Below, piece after piece: positions 51,804-59,836 of a stretch of 63,544 nucleotides of DNA (position 1 is the stretch's first letter; each line of letters begins with the position of its first letter). The translations under genes and the position numbers were made by a program. The DNA lies in contig JACPOU010000009.1 of NCBI GenBank assembly GCA_016191345.1, forward strand, positions 1-63,544. Direction: 5' to 3'. This stretch comes from Chloroflexota bacterium (GTDB lineage Bacteria > Chloroflexota > Limnocylindria > Limnocylindrales > CSP1-4). The notes beneath the pieces were generated by a model. It was not told where the DNA came from. It did not search any database and saw nothing but the letters and a program-made list of their open reading frames with translations.

Positions 51804-52361
51804 CTACCCGTTCTCCGCATCGCCGTCGACCCGGAAGGCCCTGAGGGCTGCGAGGCGCGGGTCGATGTCGTCCTCCGGATGGTCGGCGTGGCCGGGTCCG
51901 AGGCGCTCGCCGCAGACGACGCAGAGGCCGGGGCAGGCCGGCTCGCACAGCGGCGCGATGGGCTCGGCGAGCGAGATCGCCTCGGCGACGAGCGGCTCCA
52001 GTTCCAGCTCGTGGTGATCGGTCAGACGGGCGACGTCCGGCTCCCCGGAGCGATCCAGCGGCTGGCCCGTGGCGAGGTCCAGGCTGGGCAGGACCTCTTC
52101 GCGGATGCGGAGGTCCAGCGGGATCTCGATCTCGCGGAGGCAGCGACTGCAGGTGCCGGCGAGGGCCGTGGCCAGCCGCGAATCCACCAGGACGCCTCGG
52201 TTGGTCCGGGCGACGACGACCGTGCCCTCGATCGCGGCCGCGAGGCGAAGGTCATCCGGCAGCGGGATCGTGACGCCCGAGACGCCGTACGCGCGCTCGG
52301 AGCCGACGGGTTCCGCGAGCAGCGCCGCAAGCGGATAGGTCAGCGGCTGGAACCGGTTCAC
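51804..52361 (-). CDS. YceD/DUF177 family protein
   Basis: 185 residues. VVARTNRGVLVDSRLATALAGTCSRCLREIEIPLDLRIREE carries the first CxxC; the second pair is in ACPGLCVVCGERLG near residue 150. The end DIDPRLAALRAF is also typical. DUF177 proteins are almost always encoded before rpmF and in plants and bacteria are needed for 23S rRNA accumulation. It overlaps the coiled-coil gene by 4 bp. Confidence 0.92.
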   Translation of the reverse strand: MNRFQPLTYPLAALLAEPVGSERAYGVSGVTIPLPDDLRLAAAIEGTVVVARTNRGVLVDSRLATALAGTCSRCLREIEIPLDLRIREEVLPSLDLATGQPLDRSGEPDVARLTDHHELELEPLVAEAISLAEPIAPLCEPACPGLCVVCGERLGPGHADHPEDDIDPRLAALRAFRVDGDAENG

Positions 52362-52933
52362 CGGACGACGGGGCGGGGCGCGTCCTCGTCTTCGTCCTCA
52401 TCGGAGGCTTCGCCGCCGACGCCATCGTCATCGTCGTCGCGGCCGTCCGGCGCGCCCGCGGCCTGGCTCTCGGCGGCCGCGAGATCCGCCCGGCGGTCGT
52501 CGAGGACGGTGATGCCCTTCCGGATCCCGAGGAGCGCCTTCTCGGCCTCTGCCTCGAGGGTCGAGAGGATGTCGATGGCATAGTCGTCCGCGCCGGCGCG
52601 GACCTCGTCGCCGGCGGCCTCGGCCTCGGCGATGATCCGCCGGCCCTCGGCCTCCGCGAGCTCGAGGAGGCCGCGTTCACCGATGAGGAAGGCCGCCTGC
52701 TCCTGGGCCCGGCTGACGATCCGGGTGGCCTCATCCTGGGCCTTCTCGATGATTCGCTCGCCCTCGGCGTTGATCCGCTTCGCGGCCCGGACCTCCTCCG
52801 GGATCGCGACCCGGAGCTGGTCCACGAGGTCGAGGATCGCATCGCGGTCGACGACGGCACTCCGGGTGAGGGGCAGCGACTTGCCGGTCGCGACGAGGGA
52901 CTCGAGCCGCTCGAGGAGGAAGATGATGTCCAG
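52358..52933 (-). CDS. DivIVA/ATP-synthase-b-like coiled-coil protein, probable CTG start
   Basis: 191 residues when begun at CTG 52933, which has GGAGGG with a 7-nt gap upstream. The next usual start (GTG 52825) would remove 36 residues, DIIFLLERLESLVATGKSLPLTR..., that look like the normal beginning of this family (hydrophobic DII-L-ERLE-L then PLT). The rest is a charged helical coiled coil (VRAAKRINAEGERIIEKAQDEATRI...RGLLELAEAEGRRIIAEAEAAG), then an acidic tail. Such proteins are often called F0 subunit b or DivIVA-like; no ATP synthase genes are near, so I take it as a scaffold of unknown role. Confidence 0.75.
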   Translation of the reverse strand: MDIIFLLERLESLVATGKSLPLTRSAVVDRDAILDLVDQLRVAIPEEVRAAKRINAEGERIIEKAQDEATRIVSRAQEQAAFLIGERGLLELAEAEGRRIIAEAEAAGDEVRAGADDYAIDILSTLEAEAEKALLGIRKGITVLDDRRADLAAAESQAAGAPDGRDDDDDGVGGEASDEDEDEDAPRPVVR

Positions 52934-52993
52934 CGGAGGGCCCTCCGGCGAGGCGATGGTGAATTGCCCGCGATTATCGCACGGGCTGGCGGA

Positions 52994-53488
52994 TCACCGG
53001 CGGGCGTGGGCGTCACGAAGTGCGTCGACCGCCGCCGCCGGGATCATCCCGGATACGTCGCCGCCGAAGAAGGCGATCTCCTTCACGAGGCTGGAGCTCA
53101 CGTACCCCTGCTCCACGGCCGTCATGAAGAAGACCGTGTCGATGTCGGGGGCGAGCCGGCGGTTGTTGTGGGCGAGCTGCATCTCCGCCTCGAAGTCGGA
53201 GACCGCCCGCAGGCCGCGCACGATCGAGGTCGCGCCGTTGGCCCGGACCGCATCGACGGTCAGCCCGTCGAACGTCGCGACGTCGGCGCGCCCGGCCGGC
53301 AGGTCCGCGGCATCGAGGGCCTCGCGCAGGACGCGGACGCGGGTCTGGACGTCGAGGAGCGGCGCCTTCCGCGGGTTCGCGAGGACGGCCACGACGACGC
53401 TATCGAAGACCGTCAGGGCACGGGCCACGATGTCGAGGTGCCCGTTCGTGGCGGGATCGAAGGAGCCCGGGTAGACCGCGACCTTCAC
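52994..53488 (-). CDS. coaD: Phosphopantetheine adenylyltransferase CoaD
   Basis: 164 residues from GTG 53488, overlapping the rsmD stop as GTGA. It makes dephospho-CoA. AVYPGSFDPATNGHLDIVARAL holds the nucleotide-binding TxGH, with FDGLTVDAVRANGATSIVRGLRAVSDFEAEMQLAHNNRRLAP and EQGYVSSSLVKEIAFFGGDVSGM as further motifs. The longer frame to 54505 is a shadow of rsmD and recG. Confidence 0.97.
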   Translation of the reverse strand: MKVAVYPGSFDPATNGHLDIVARALTVFDSVVVAVLANPRKAPLLDVQTRVRVLREALDAADLPAGRADVATFDGLTVDAVRANGATSIVRGLRAVSDFEAEMQLAHNNRRLAPDIDTVFFMTAVEQGYVSSSLVKEIAFFGGDVSGMIPAAAVDALRDAHARR

Positions 53489-54174
53489 GCGTCCTCCTCG
53501 TCGGGAGCGGCGACTCGATAGAACGTCAGCACCGTCTCGCCGAAGCGGCGCTCCCGATCCGATGCTAGCAGCCCGATCCGCTCCGGCGGCGTCGCCCGGC
53601 GACCGTGCTTCGCGACGACGATGGCGTCCGGGGCGAGCACGCCGGGCCGGGCCAGCCGCTCCAGGGCGCCGGCGAGGAGGTCCTCGCGCTCGTACGGCGG
53701 GTCGAGCACGACGACATCGAAGGGGCCATCGGAGCCGGCCCGGCCGGCCCCGCCGTCGAGCCAGGCGAGCGCGTCCTCGCGGACGACGGTCGCGCCGGGC
53801 GCGAGGTGCGTCCGCTCGAGGTTCGCCCGGAGCGTCCGGACGACATCCCCGTTCCGCTCCACGAACGTGGCCCGCCGAGCCCGCCGCGAGAGGGCCTCGA
53901 TGCCCGCCGCGCCGCTCCCGGCGAAGAGGTCGAGCACGACGGCGTCGGGGAGCCGTGGCTCGAGGATGGCGAAGAGCGCCTCCTTGACCCGGTCGCCGAG
54001 GGGGCGGGTGCCGGGACCGGGAGCCGCGAGGCGGATCCCGCGCGCCGTGCCCGCGATGACCCGGCCGGCCGTGGGGGGCGCGGCCCGACGCGTGGCGGAG
54101 GCCGTTTCCTCGGCCTCGAGCACGGCCCGGTCCCGGGCCCGTTGCGCGGGCGATGACGGGCGGGCCCGGCTCAT
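53485..54174 (-). CDS. rsmD: 16S rRNA (guanine(966)-N2)-methyltransferase RsmD
   Basis: 229 residues. VIAGTARGIRLAAPGPGTRPLGDRVKEALFAIL is the family opening; LDLFAGSGAAGIEALSRRA binds SAM, and DVVVLDPPYE is the catalytic D-P-P-Y. A ~40-residue basic/disordered lead is present. It is followed by coaD in the usual rsmD-coaD pair and overlaps recG by 4 bp. Confidence 0.95.
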   Translation of the reverse strand: MSRARPSSPAQRARDRAVLEAEETASATRRAAPPTAGRVIAGTARGIRLAAPGPGTRPLGDRVKEALFAILEPRLPDAVVLDLFAGSGAAGIEALSRRARRATFVERNGDVVRTLRANLERTHLAPGATVVREDALAWLDGGAGRAGSDGPFDVVVLDPPYEREDLLAGALERLARPGVLAPDAIVVAKHGRRATPPERIGLLASDRERRFGETVLTFYRVAAPDEEDA

Positions 54175-56501
54175 GCGCCGGACCCGGGCTCGGCACGGGC
54201 GACCGAGCGGAGCCAGCCCCTGGTCGTCTCGGCCTCGAGCGCCGCGTGGCCGGGCAGGAGGCGGCCCTCCGGGTCCAGCAGGGCCTCGGCCGCCGCGCGG
54301 GCCAGGACGGCGAGCTCGCGATGGCCCTCCCGCTGGAGCGAGGCGACCCGCAGCTCCGGGAGCCCGCTCTGGACCAGGCCAAGGACGTTGCCCTCGCGGC
54401 GGAGCTCCCAGTCCTTCTCCGCGAGCTCGAAGCCGTCACGAGTGTCCCGGACCGCATGCAGGCGGGCGATCGCGGTCTCGTCGGTCGTATCCGAGACGAG
54501 GACACAGAAGGATTCCGCGGTCCCCCGCCCCACCCGGCCGCGGAGCTGGTGGAGCTGGGCCAGGCCGAACCGGTCGGCGCCCTCGACGATCATCATCGTC
54601 GCCTCGGGGATGTCGACGCCGACCTCGACGACGGTCGTCCCGACGAGGACGTCGAGCTCGCCGTCGCGGAAGCGGCGCATCTCGGCGTCGCGGTCGGCCG
54701 GCTTCAGGCGGCCGTGGACCAGCCCCACCCGGAGCGGCGCGAGGAGCTCGGCGAGCCGGACCGCCTCCGCCTCCGCGGCCACGGCCGACGTCGCGACCGC
54801 GGCCTCGTCGTCGGGGTCCATGAGGTCGAGCGTCCCGTCGGCGTCGGCGTCATCGCCTTCGGCCGCGGCCACGATCAGCGGCACGACGACGAACGTCCGG
54901 CCGCCGCGGGTCGCCTCGTCGCGGACCCGCTGCCAGGTTCCATCGAGGTCCGTCGTCCGGCGAATCCCGGTCCGGATCGCGACCCGGCCCTCGGGCGGCG
55001 TGCGGAGGTCGGTGACGTCGAGGTCGGCGTACAGGACCTGGCCGAGGGTCCGCGGGATCGGCGTCGCGGTCATCAGGAGGACGTGCGGGACCCCACCGCC
55101 GGCCTTCGCCTCGAGGGCCGACCGCTGCTCGACGCCGAACCGGTGCTGCTCGTCGACGACGGCGAGCCCGAGGTCGGCGAACCGCACGGATTCCGAGATG
55201 AGGGCGTGGGTCCCGACGACGACGCGGGCCACGCCCCCGGCGAGCAGCTCCCGCGTCCGGCCGGCATCGGCCGCCTTCATCGAGCCGGTCAGCAGCTCGA
55301 CCTCGATGCCGAGCGGGCCGAGGAGGTCGGCCACGGTCACCTGGTGCTGCCGCGCGAGAAGGTCCGTGGGGGCGAGGAGCGCCCCCTGCCGGCCCGCGAG
55401 CGCCACCGCCGCGAGGGCCCACGCCGCGACCGCGGTCTTGCCGGAACCGACGTCGCCCTGGAGCAGCCGGAGCATCGGCACCGGCTGGGCGAGGTCGTCC
55501 CGGATCGCGTCGACAGCCGTGGCCTGGTCCGGCGTCAGGACCACGTCCCGGCCGACGCGTCGCCGCAGCGACGCGACGATCGCCGCGCGGATCGCCTCAT
55601 CGTCGCTCGGCGTGACCTCGACCGCGCGTCCGTGTTCCCCGCCCCTCGCCCGTCGCCGGCCGACCATTCCGAGCTGGAGTGCGAGGAGCTCGTCGAAGGC
55701 GAGCCGCCGGAGCGCCTCGTCCCGGCCGGAGAACGTCGTCGGGTAATGGGCCTCCTCGAGGGCCGTGCGGATCGAGACCAGGTGGCTGGCCTCCCGCGCC
55801 GCATCGGGCAGGTATTCCGGATAGGCGGCAGCCGACGCGTCCAGCGCAGCGCGGACCGCCCTGCGGAGCGAGGCGACCGCCACCCCGGCCGTCAGCCGGT
55901 AGAACGGCACGATGCGGCCGGCATGGAGGAGGGCCGAGCCGTCGTCGGGCTGGAACTCGGGATTGTCGAGGGTCAGGTTCCGGCCGAAGTGACGCACCTT
56001 GCCGCTGACCACGATCGGATCGTCGACCTTCAGGCGGCGCTCGATGAACCGGCGCCCGAACCACGTGGCGTCGACGGATCCCGTGCCATCCTCGAGGCGG
56101 GCGATGGTCCGCTGGACGCGGCGCCGGAACGAGGCCTCGACGCGGAGGTCGGCGACGCGGACGCGGGCCGAGACGACCTCGCCGTCGGGCAGCCAGCGAA
56201 GCTCGCCGAGGGTTCGCATCTCCCGGAGGTCGTCGTACCGGCGCGGGAGATGGAAGAGCAGGTCGCGGACCGTCCCGATGCCGAGCCGCTTGCCGCGCCG
56301 GGCGATGGCCGTCGCGCCCGGCAGCCCGGATCGGCCGATCGCCGTGTCGAGGAGCGCGACGGGATCGAGCAGCCGGGCCGGAGCCACGCCGCGGTCTGCG
56401 TTCGTCGGGCCCGCGGCGCGTCGGCCTGCGCCCGCCGCGACGCCCGCGCGGGAACCGGTCCGGGGAGCGGATCTGGAGTCTCGGTCGGCGGCTCGCCCCA
56501 C
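54171..56501 (-). CDS. recG: ATP-dependent DNA helicase RecG
   Basis: 776 residues. It remodels stalled forks and Holliday junctions. N-terminal wedge/OB domain (VVSGKVRHFGRNLTLDNPEFQPDDG), then helicase motifs LQGDVGSGKTAVAAWALA (I), LLAPTDLLARQH (Ia), VVDEQHRFGVEQR (II, DEQH), LMTATPIPRTL (III), and the second RecA-like domain with TTVVEVGVDIPEATMMIVEGADRFGLAQLHQLRGRVGRG. It follows fakA by 3 bp. Confidence 0.97.
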   Translation of the reverse strand: MGRAADRDSRSAPRTGSRAGVAAGAGRRAAGPTNADRGVAPARLLDPVALLDTAIGRSGLPGATAIARRGKRLGIGTVRDLLFHLPRRYDDLREMRTLGELRWLPDGEVVSARVRVADLRVEASFRRRVQRTIARLEDGTGSVDATWFGRRFIERRLKVDDPIVVSGKVRHFGRNLTLDNPEFQPDDGSALLHAGRIVPFYRLTAGVAVASLRRAVRAALDASAAAYPEYLPDAAREASHLVSIRTALEEAHYPTTFSGRDEALRRLAFDELLALQLGMVGRRRARGGEHGRAVEVTPSDDEAIRAAIVASLRRRVGRDVVLTPDQATAVDAIRDDLAQPVPMLRLLQGDVGSGKTAVAAWALAAVALAGRQGALLAPTDLLARQHQVTVADLLGPLGIEVELLTGSMKAADAGRTRELLAGGVARVVVGTHALISESVRFADLGLAVVDEQHRFGVEQRSALEAKAGGGVPHVLLMTATPIPRTLGQVLYADLDVTDLRTPPEGRVAIRTGIRRTTDLDGTWQRVRDEATRGGRTFVVVPLIVAAAEGDDADADGTLDLMDPDDEAAVATSAVAAEAEAVRLAELLAPLRVGLVHGRLKPADRDAEMRRFRDGELDVLVGTTVVEVGVDIPEATMMIVEGADRFGLAQLHQLRGRVGRGTAESFCVLVSDTTDETAIARLHAVRDTRDGFELAEKDWELRREGNVLGLVQSGLPELRVASLQREGHRELAVLARAAAEALLDPEGRLLPGHAALEAETTRGWLRSVARAEPGSGA

Positions 56502-56504
56502 GAC

Positions 56505-58220
56505 CTACTCGGCGGAGATCAGGTAGTGGTAGTGGGGCTGGCCGCCATGGACGACCTCGATCTCGGCACCGGCGGCCGCAGCCCCGACCTTCCTCGCCAG
56601 CGCCTCGGTCGCCGCGAGGTCGGACCCTTCGCCGTAGTAGATCGTCACGAGCTCGTAGCCCGGCTGCAGCGAGGCCATCCCGTCGAGCACCGCCGCGATG
56701 CCATCGTCGCTGACGGCGACGAGCCCGTCGTCGGGGTCGAGGACGATCGTCTGGCCGAGGCGGACCTTGCGGCCGCTGATCGTCGCGTCGCGGACCGCCG
56801 TGGTGACGGCCAGGGTCTGGACGGCCCGGCCGGCGGTCGTCATGTCGGTCGCGTTCGCGGCTGCCCCCTTCGTGGGATCGAGGGCGAGGAGGGCCGCGAA
56901 GCCTTCCGCCGCATTCCGCGTCGGCACCACCGAGACGGCGCGGTCTGCCATCTGGGCGACCTGGCGCGCGGCCAGGACGACGTTCGGGTTGTTCGGCAGG
57001 ATGAGGACCTCCCGGGCATCGACGTCCTGGATGGCCTCGAGGAGCTCGCCCGTGCTCGGGTTCGCCGCCTGGCCGCCGACGACGATGCGGCTCACCCCGA
57101 AGTCGCGGAAGATGGCCGCGAGGCCTTCCCCGGCGGCGACGGCGATGACCGCGAGCGGCAGCGGCGAGCCCGCCGGGGTCCGATCGTGGCCGTTCCGGCT
57201 GTCCATGGGCGTTCCGGCACCGGTCGCCGTCGCGGCGGCCCGTTCGGGTTCGCGCTCGGCGGTGAACTCGGCCGCCCTGGTCTCGCGGACGTCGCGCGCC
57301 TGGTCGTCGAGGTTCTCGACGCTGATCCGCGACAGGGCCCCGAGGCTCAGCCCGTGGCCGATGACGAGGTCGGGCCGGTCGCTGTGGACGTGAACCTTCA
57401 CGGCCCGTGGATCGCCCGCCACCAGCACGGATTCGCCGAGGGCCTCGAGGTGGTTCCGAAGCGCGTCGACATCGAGCGACTCGCCGGACTTCGCCTGGAG
57501 GAGGAACATCGTCTCGTAGCCGAACCCCTCGTCGGCGTGGGCCACGAGGACGCTCGGCCTGACCGGTGCCGGCGTCGATGGCCGCGATGCACGGGGCGCC
57601 TCCCCGAGCATGTACAGCAGGGCGCCCTGGAAGAGCCGGTAGAGACCCTGGCCGCCGGAATCCACCACGCCCGCCTCGCGCAGGATCGGCAGGAGTGACG
57701 GCGTCCGAGCCACCGACTTCTCCGCCGCGTCGAGCGTCGCGGTCAGCACCGATTCGATGTCGTTCTGTCGCTCGGCGAGCTCGACGGCCGCGGCCGACGA
57801 TTCGCGGATGACCGTCAGGATCGTGCCCTCGACGGGCTTCGCGACGGCACCGTAGGCGGCCTTCGTCCCGGAATCGAGCGCATTGGCGAGGTCGAGGCCG
57901 TTGAACCGCGCCTTGCCCGCGAGGCCCTCCGCGATCCCGCGCAGGATCTGGCTCGTGATGACCCCGGAGTTGCCCCGGGCCCCCATCAGCGCCCCGAACG
58001 AGGCGGCCGCGGCGACGCGCTCGGCCGGCGCGTTGGTGCCAGCGCCCTCGGCCTCGACGAGGGCGGCCCGGACCGTCGCCAGCATGTTCGAGCCGGTGTC
58101 GCCGTCGGGAACCGGGAAGACGTTCAGCCCGTTGATCTCATCGACGTGCGACTCGAGATTCGCGACGGCCGCCCGGAAGGCGCCCAGGAGCCCCGGTCCA
58201 TCGCAGCTCCGTCGGGCCAT
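56505..58220 (-). CDS. fakA: DAK2/DegV-linked fatty acid kinase FakA
   Basis: 571 residues. The N-terminal DhaL-like kinase domain shows NVFPVPDGDTGSNMLATV (nucleotide loop with metal Asp) and GARGNSGVITSQILRGIAEGL; the C-terminal DUF1949/DegV-related part has ILPNNPNVVLAARQVAQ and the end GQPHYHYLISAE. FakA phosphorylates fatty acids bound by FakB to make acyl-phosphate, feeding the same pool as PlsX, encoded in this block. No FakB is in the window. Preceded by an Asp23 gene with a one-base overlap, as in Firmicutes. Confidence 0.95.
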   Translation of the reverse strand: MARRSCDGPGLLGAFRAAVANLESHVDEINGLNVFPVPDGDTGSNMLATVRAALVEAEGAGTNAPAERVAAAASFGALMGARGNSGVITSQILRGIAEGLAGKARFNGLDLANALDSGTKAAYGAVAKPVEGTILTVIRESSAAAVELAERQNDIESVLTATLDAAEKSVARTPSLLPILREAGVVDSGGQGLYRLFQGALLYMLGEAPRASRPSTPAPVRPSVLVAHADEGFGYETMFLLQAKSGESLDVDALRNHLEALGESVLVAGDPRAVKVHVHSDRPDLVIGHGLSLGALSRISVENLDDQARDVRETRAAEFTAEREPERAAATATGAGTPMDSRNGHDRTPAGSPLPLAVIAVAAGEGLAAIFRDFGVSRIVVGGQAANPSTGELLEAIQDVDAREVLILPNNPNVVLAARQVAQMADRAVSVVPTRNAAEGFAALLALDPTKGAAANATDMTTAGRAVQTLAVTTAVRDATISGRKVRLGQTIVLDPDDGLVAVSDDGIAAVLDGMASLQPGYELVTIYYGEGSDLAATEALARKVGAAAAGAEIEVVHGGQPHYHYLISAE

Positions 58221-58639
58221 CAGGCGACGTCCGTCCCGCTGTCGGCGAGATCCGAGGCGTCGGGCCGGGAGCGGGCCGCGGTCGGGGCTGGCGGCTCCCC
58301 GAGGACGTTGTCGAGGCCGCCGACCCGGATCGAGAGCTCGTCCACCTCGCGTCCGAGGGCGCGCCGGATCGCGTACCGGATCGCCGAATCGACCTGCCGG
58401 GCGACCTCGGCGACCGGGAGCCCGTAGGCCACGCGGAGGTCGAGACGGATCGCGAGCAGCCCGTCCGCGACCGTCACCCGGACGCCCGGCGGCCGACCCT
58501 CGAACGCCGCCGCGACTCGTTCATATGGACCGCCGGCGAAACCGGCAACGCCATAGGACCCGAGGGTCGCCGCGCGGACGATGTCCGTCACGGCGCGTCG
58601 GGTCGCAAGGGCTCGACCGGGAATCGGGTCGTCGGGCAC
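58220..58639 (-). CDS. Asp23/Gls24 family protein (second copy)
   Basis: 139 residues. IPGRALATRRAVTDIVRAATLGSYGVAGFAG, VTVADGLLAIRLDLRVAYGLPVAEVARQVDSAIRYAIRRALGREVDELSIRVGGL match the Asp23 family used with fakA (YloU-like). A short acidic C-tail follows. It heads the 55-kb co-directional run and is divergent from rpmB. Confidence 0.88.
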   Translation of the reverse strand: MPDDPIPGRALATRRAVTDIVRAATLGSYGVAGFAGGPYERVAAAFEGRPPGVRVTVADGLLAIRLDLRVAYGLPVAEVARQVDSAIRYAIRRALGREVDELSIRVGGLDNVLGEPPAPTAARSRPDASDLADSGTDVA

Positions 58640-58697
58640 GGGCGGCTGGTCCTCGTCAGGCGCGGCGGGCCATCCGTCCGGGAGCCGCCGAGGTGCG

Positions 58698-58706
58698 TGC
58701 TATCAT
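58698..58706 (+). promoter_or_regulatory. Putative extended -10 promoter element for rpmB
   Basis: TGCTATCAT on the plus strand, 60 bp before the rpmB ATG, in the divergent gap with the Asp23 gene. No clear -35. It is similar in form to the elements before rplS and rpsO. Confidence 0.5.
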
Positions 58707-58766
58707 ACCGCCCCGCTGTGGCCGAACCGGCCCCGGCGTTCCTGTTGACTCAGACTCGGAGACACC

Positions 58767-58964
58767 ATGGCTCGCTCCTGCGCCATCTGCGGCAAGGCTT
58801 CGATGGGCGGCTTCAACCCGCAGTCATCGGGCATGAACCGCGTCCGCGCACACCGGCGCTACCAGCCCAACCTCCAGCCGCTCGTCATCGAGCAGGGCGG
58901 GGTGTCGGTCAAGGCGCTGGTCTGCACCCGCTGCCGACGAACGCAAACGAAGAACGCGCGGTAA
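58767..58964 (+). CDS. rpmB: 50S ribosomal protein L28 (zinc-binding form)
   Basis: 65 residues. MARSCAICGKASMGGFNPQ is the start, NRVRAHRRYQPNLQPL the middle and ALVCTRCRRTQTKNAR the end. C5, C8, C53 and C56 form the zinc site. It is the only plus-strand housekeeping gene in the window. Downstream, directly after the stop, is a C-rich repeat tract. Confidence 0.97.
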   Translation: MARSCAICGKASMGGFNPQSSGMNRVRAHRRYQPNLQPLVIEQGGVSVKALVCTRCRRTQTKNAR

Positions 58965-58975
58965 TCGCGCCCGCG

Positions 58976-59225
58976 CGATCCGTCTCCGCCTTCGCCGCGC
59001 CAGCCTTCGCCGCTGCGTCGCGCCCGCGCGCGATCCTCTCCGCCCTGGCCGTCGCCGCGCCCCCGCCGCCTCCGCGTCGCGCCCCCGCGCCGCGCCCGCG
59101 CGCGATCCCTCTCCGCCCTAACCGTCGCCGCGCCGCGCCCCCGCCGCCTCCGCGTCGCCGCCGCCTCCGCGTCGCGCCCCCGCGCGATCCCTCTCCGCCC
59201 TCGCCGTCGCCGCGCCGCCGCGTGT
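58976..59225. repeat. Imperfect long repeats, very C-rich, downstream of rpmB
   Basis: Four degenerate copies, roughly 55-80 bp each, start near 58976, 59031, 59102 and 59184. Each opens GCGATCC..TCTCCGCC followed by a CGTCGCCGCGCC-like block and runs of CGCCGCCTCCGCGTCGCGCC. The plus strand is almost free of G runs and strongly C-rich; the minus strand is a G-rich tract. Frames through it on both strands are low-complexity artefacts. No gene is supported here. Confidence 0.8.
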
Positions 59226-59230
59226 CTCCT

Positions 59231-59333
59231 GGACACACCACTCCGACGAACGAGCACTCGCCATCCCCGGATTCCGACACAAATTGCAGGAAGTCGCGGA
59301 TGGGCGGTGCTCATTCGTCCTGGCGGTGTGTCC
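59231..59333. other. Imperfect palindrome / fold-back element
   Basis: Bases 59231-59256 and 59308-59333 are inverted copies (21 of 26 match; the outer nine, GGACACACC, are perfect), and the pairing continues inwards over twelve more bases with eight matches. The loop (about 59269-59295) has lower GC than its surroundings. No transposase is nearby. It could be a small non-autonomous element, a REP-like sequence or an RNA hairpin between two convergent transcripts (rpmB and the dtd operon). Confidence 0.7.
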
Positions 59334-59377
59334 CTGAAGCACGTGCCTCCGGTGGCCGCGCCGCGCCGAGCCGCCTG

Positions 59378-59836
59378 TCAGGGGCCCCGGGTTGGGTCCG
59401 TGTCCAGCCAGAGCGTGAACGGGCCGTCGTTGACGAGCTCCACTTCCATCTCCGCCCCGAAGCGGCCCGTGCCGACCTGAGCCACGCCCGCCTCGCGCAG
59501 CCCGGCGGCCACACGCTCATAGAGCCGTTCAGCGACGTCCGGCGCGGCGGCGTCCGTGAAGCCGGGTCGACGTCCACGCACGGTGTCGGCGTAGAGCGTG
59601 AACTGGCTGACGACGATCGCGCCGCCCGCGACATCGAGGATCGAGCGGTTCGTCCTGCCGGCCTCGTCCCGGAAGATCCGGAGCTCTGCGATGCGCTTCG
59701 CGAGGCCGTCGGCGATCGCATCGTCGTCCCCGTGGCCCACCCCGAGAAGCACCACGAGCCCCTCGCCGATCTCGGCGACCGTGTCGCCCGCGACCCGGAC
59801 CCTCGCCTCCGAGACGCGCTGGAGCAGCGCGCGCAT
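59378..59836 (-). CDS. dtd: D-aminoacyl-tRNA deacylase
   Basis: 152 residues from ATG 59836; the long upstream frame belongs to shadows of the PAP2 and rpe genes. MRALLQRVSEARVRVAGD, IGEGLVVLLGVGHGD, the active-site SQFTLYADTVRGRRPGFTDAA and the cis-proline loop VNDGPFTLWLDT (usual consensus NxGPxT) are the Dtd marks. It removes D-amino acids from mis-charged tRNA. It overlaps the PAP2 gene by one base. Confidence 0.95.
   Translation of the reverse strand: MRALLQRVSEARVRVAGDTVAEIGEGLVVLLGVGHGDDDAIADGLAKRIAELRIFRDEAGRTNRSILDVAGGAIVVSQFTLYADTVRGRRPGFTDAAAPDVAERLYERVAAGLREAGVAQVGTGRFGAEMEVELVNDGPFTLWLDTDPTRGP

Noticed and set aside
52358..52825. 155-residue coiled-coil protein starting at GTG 52825
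   Set aside because: A strong ribosome site and conserved-looking N-terminal sequence point to CTG 52933 instead.
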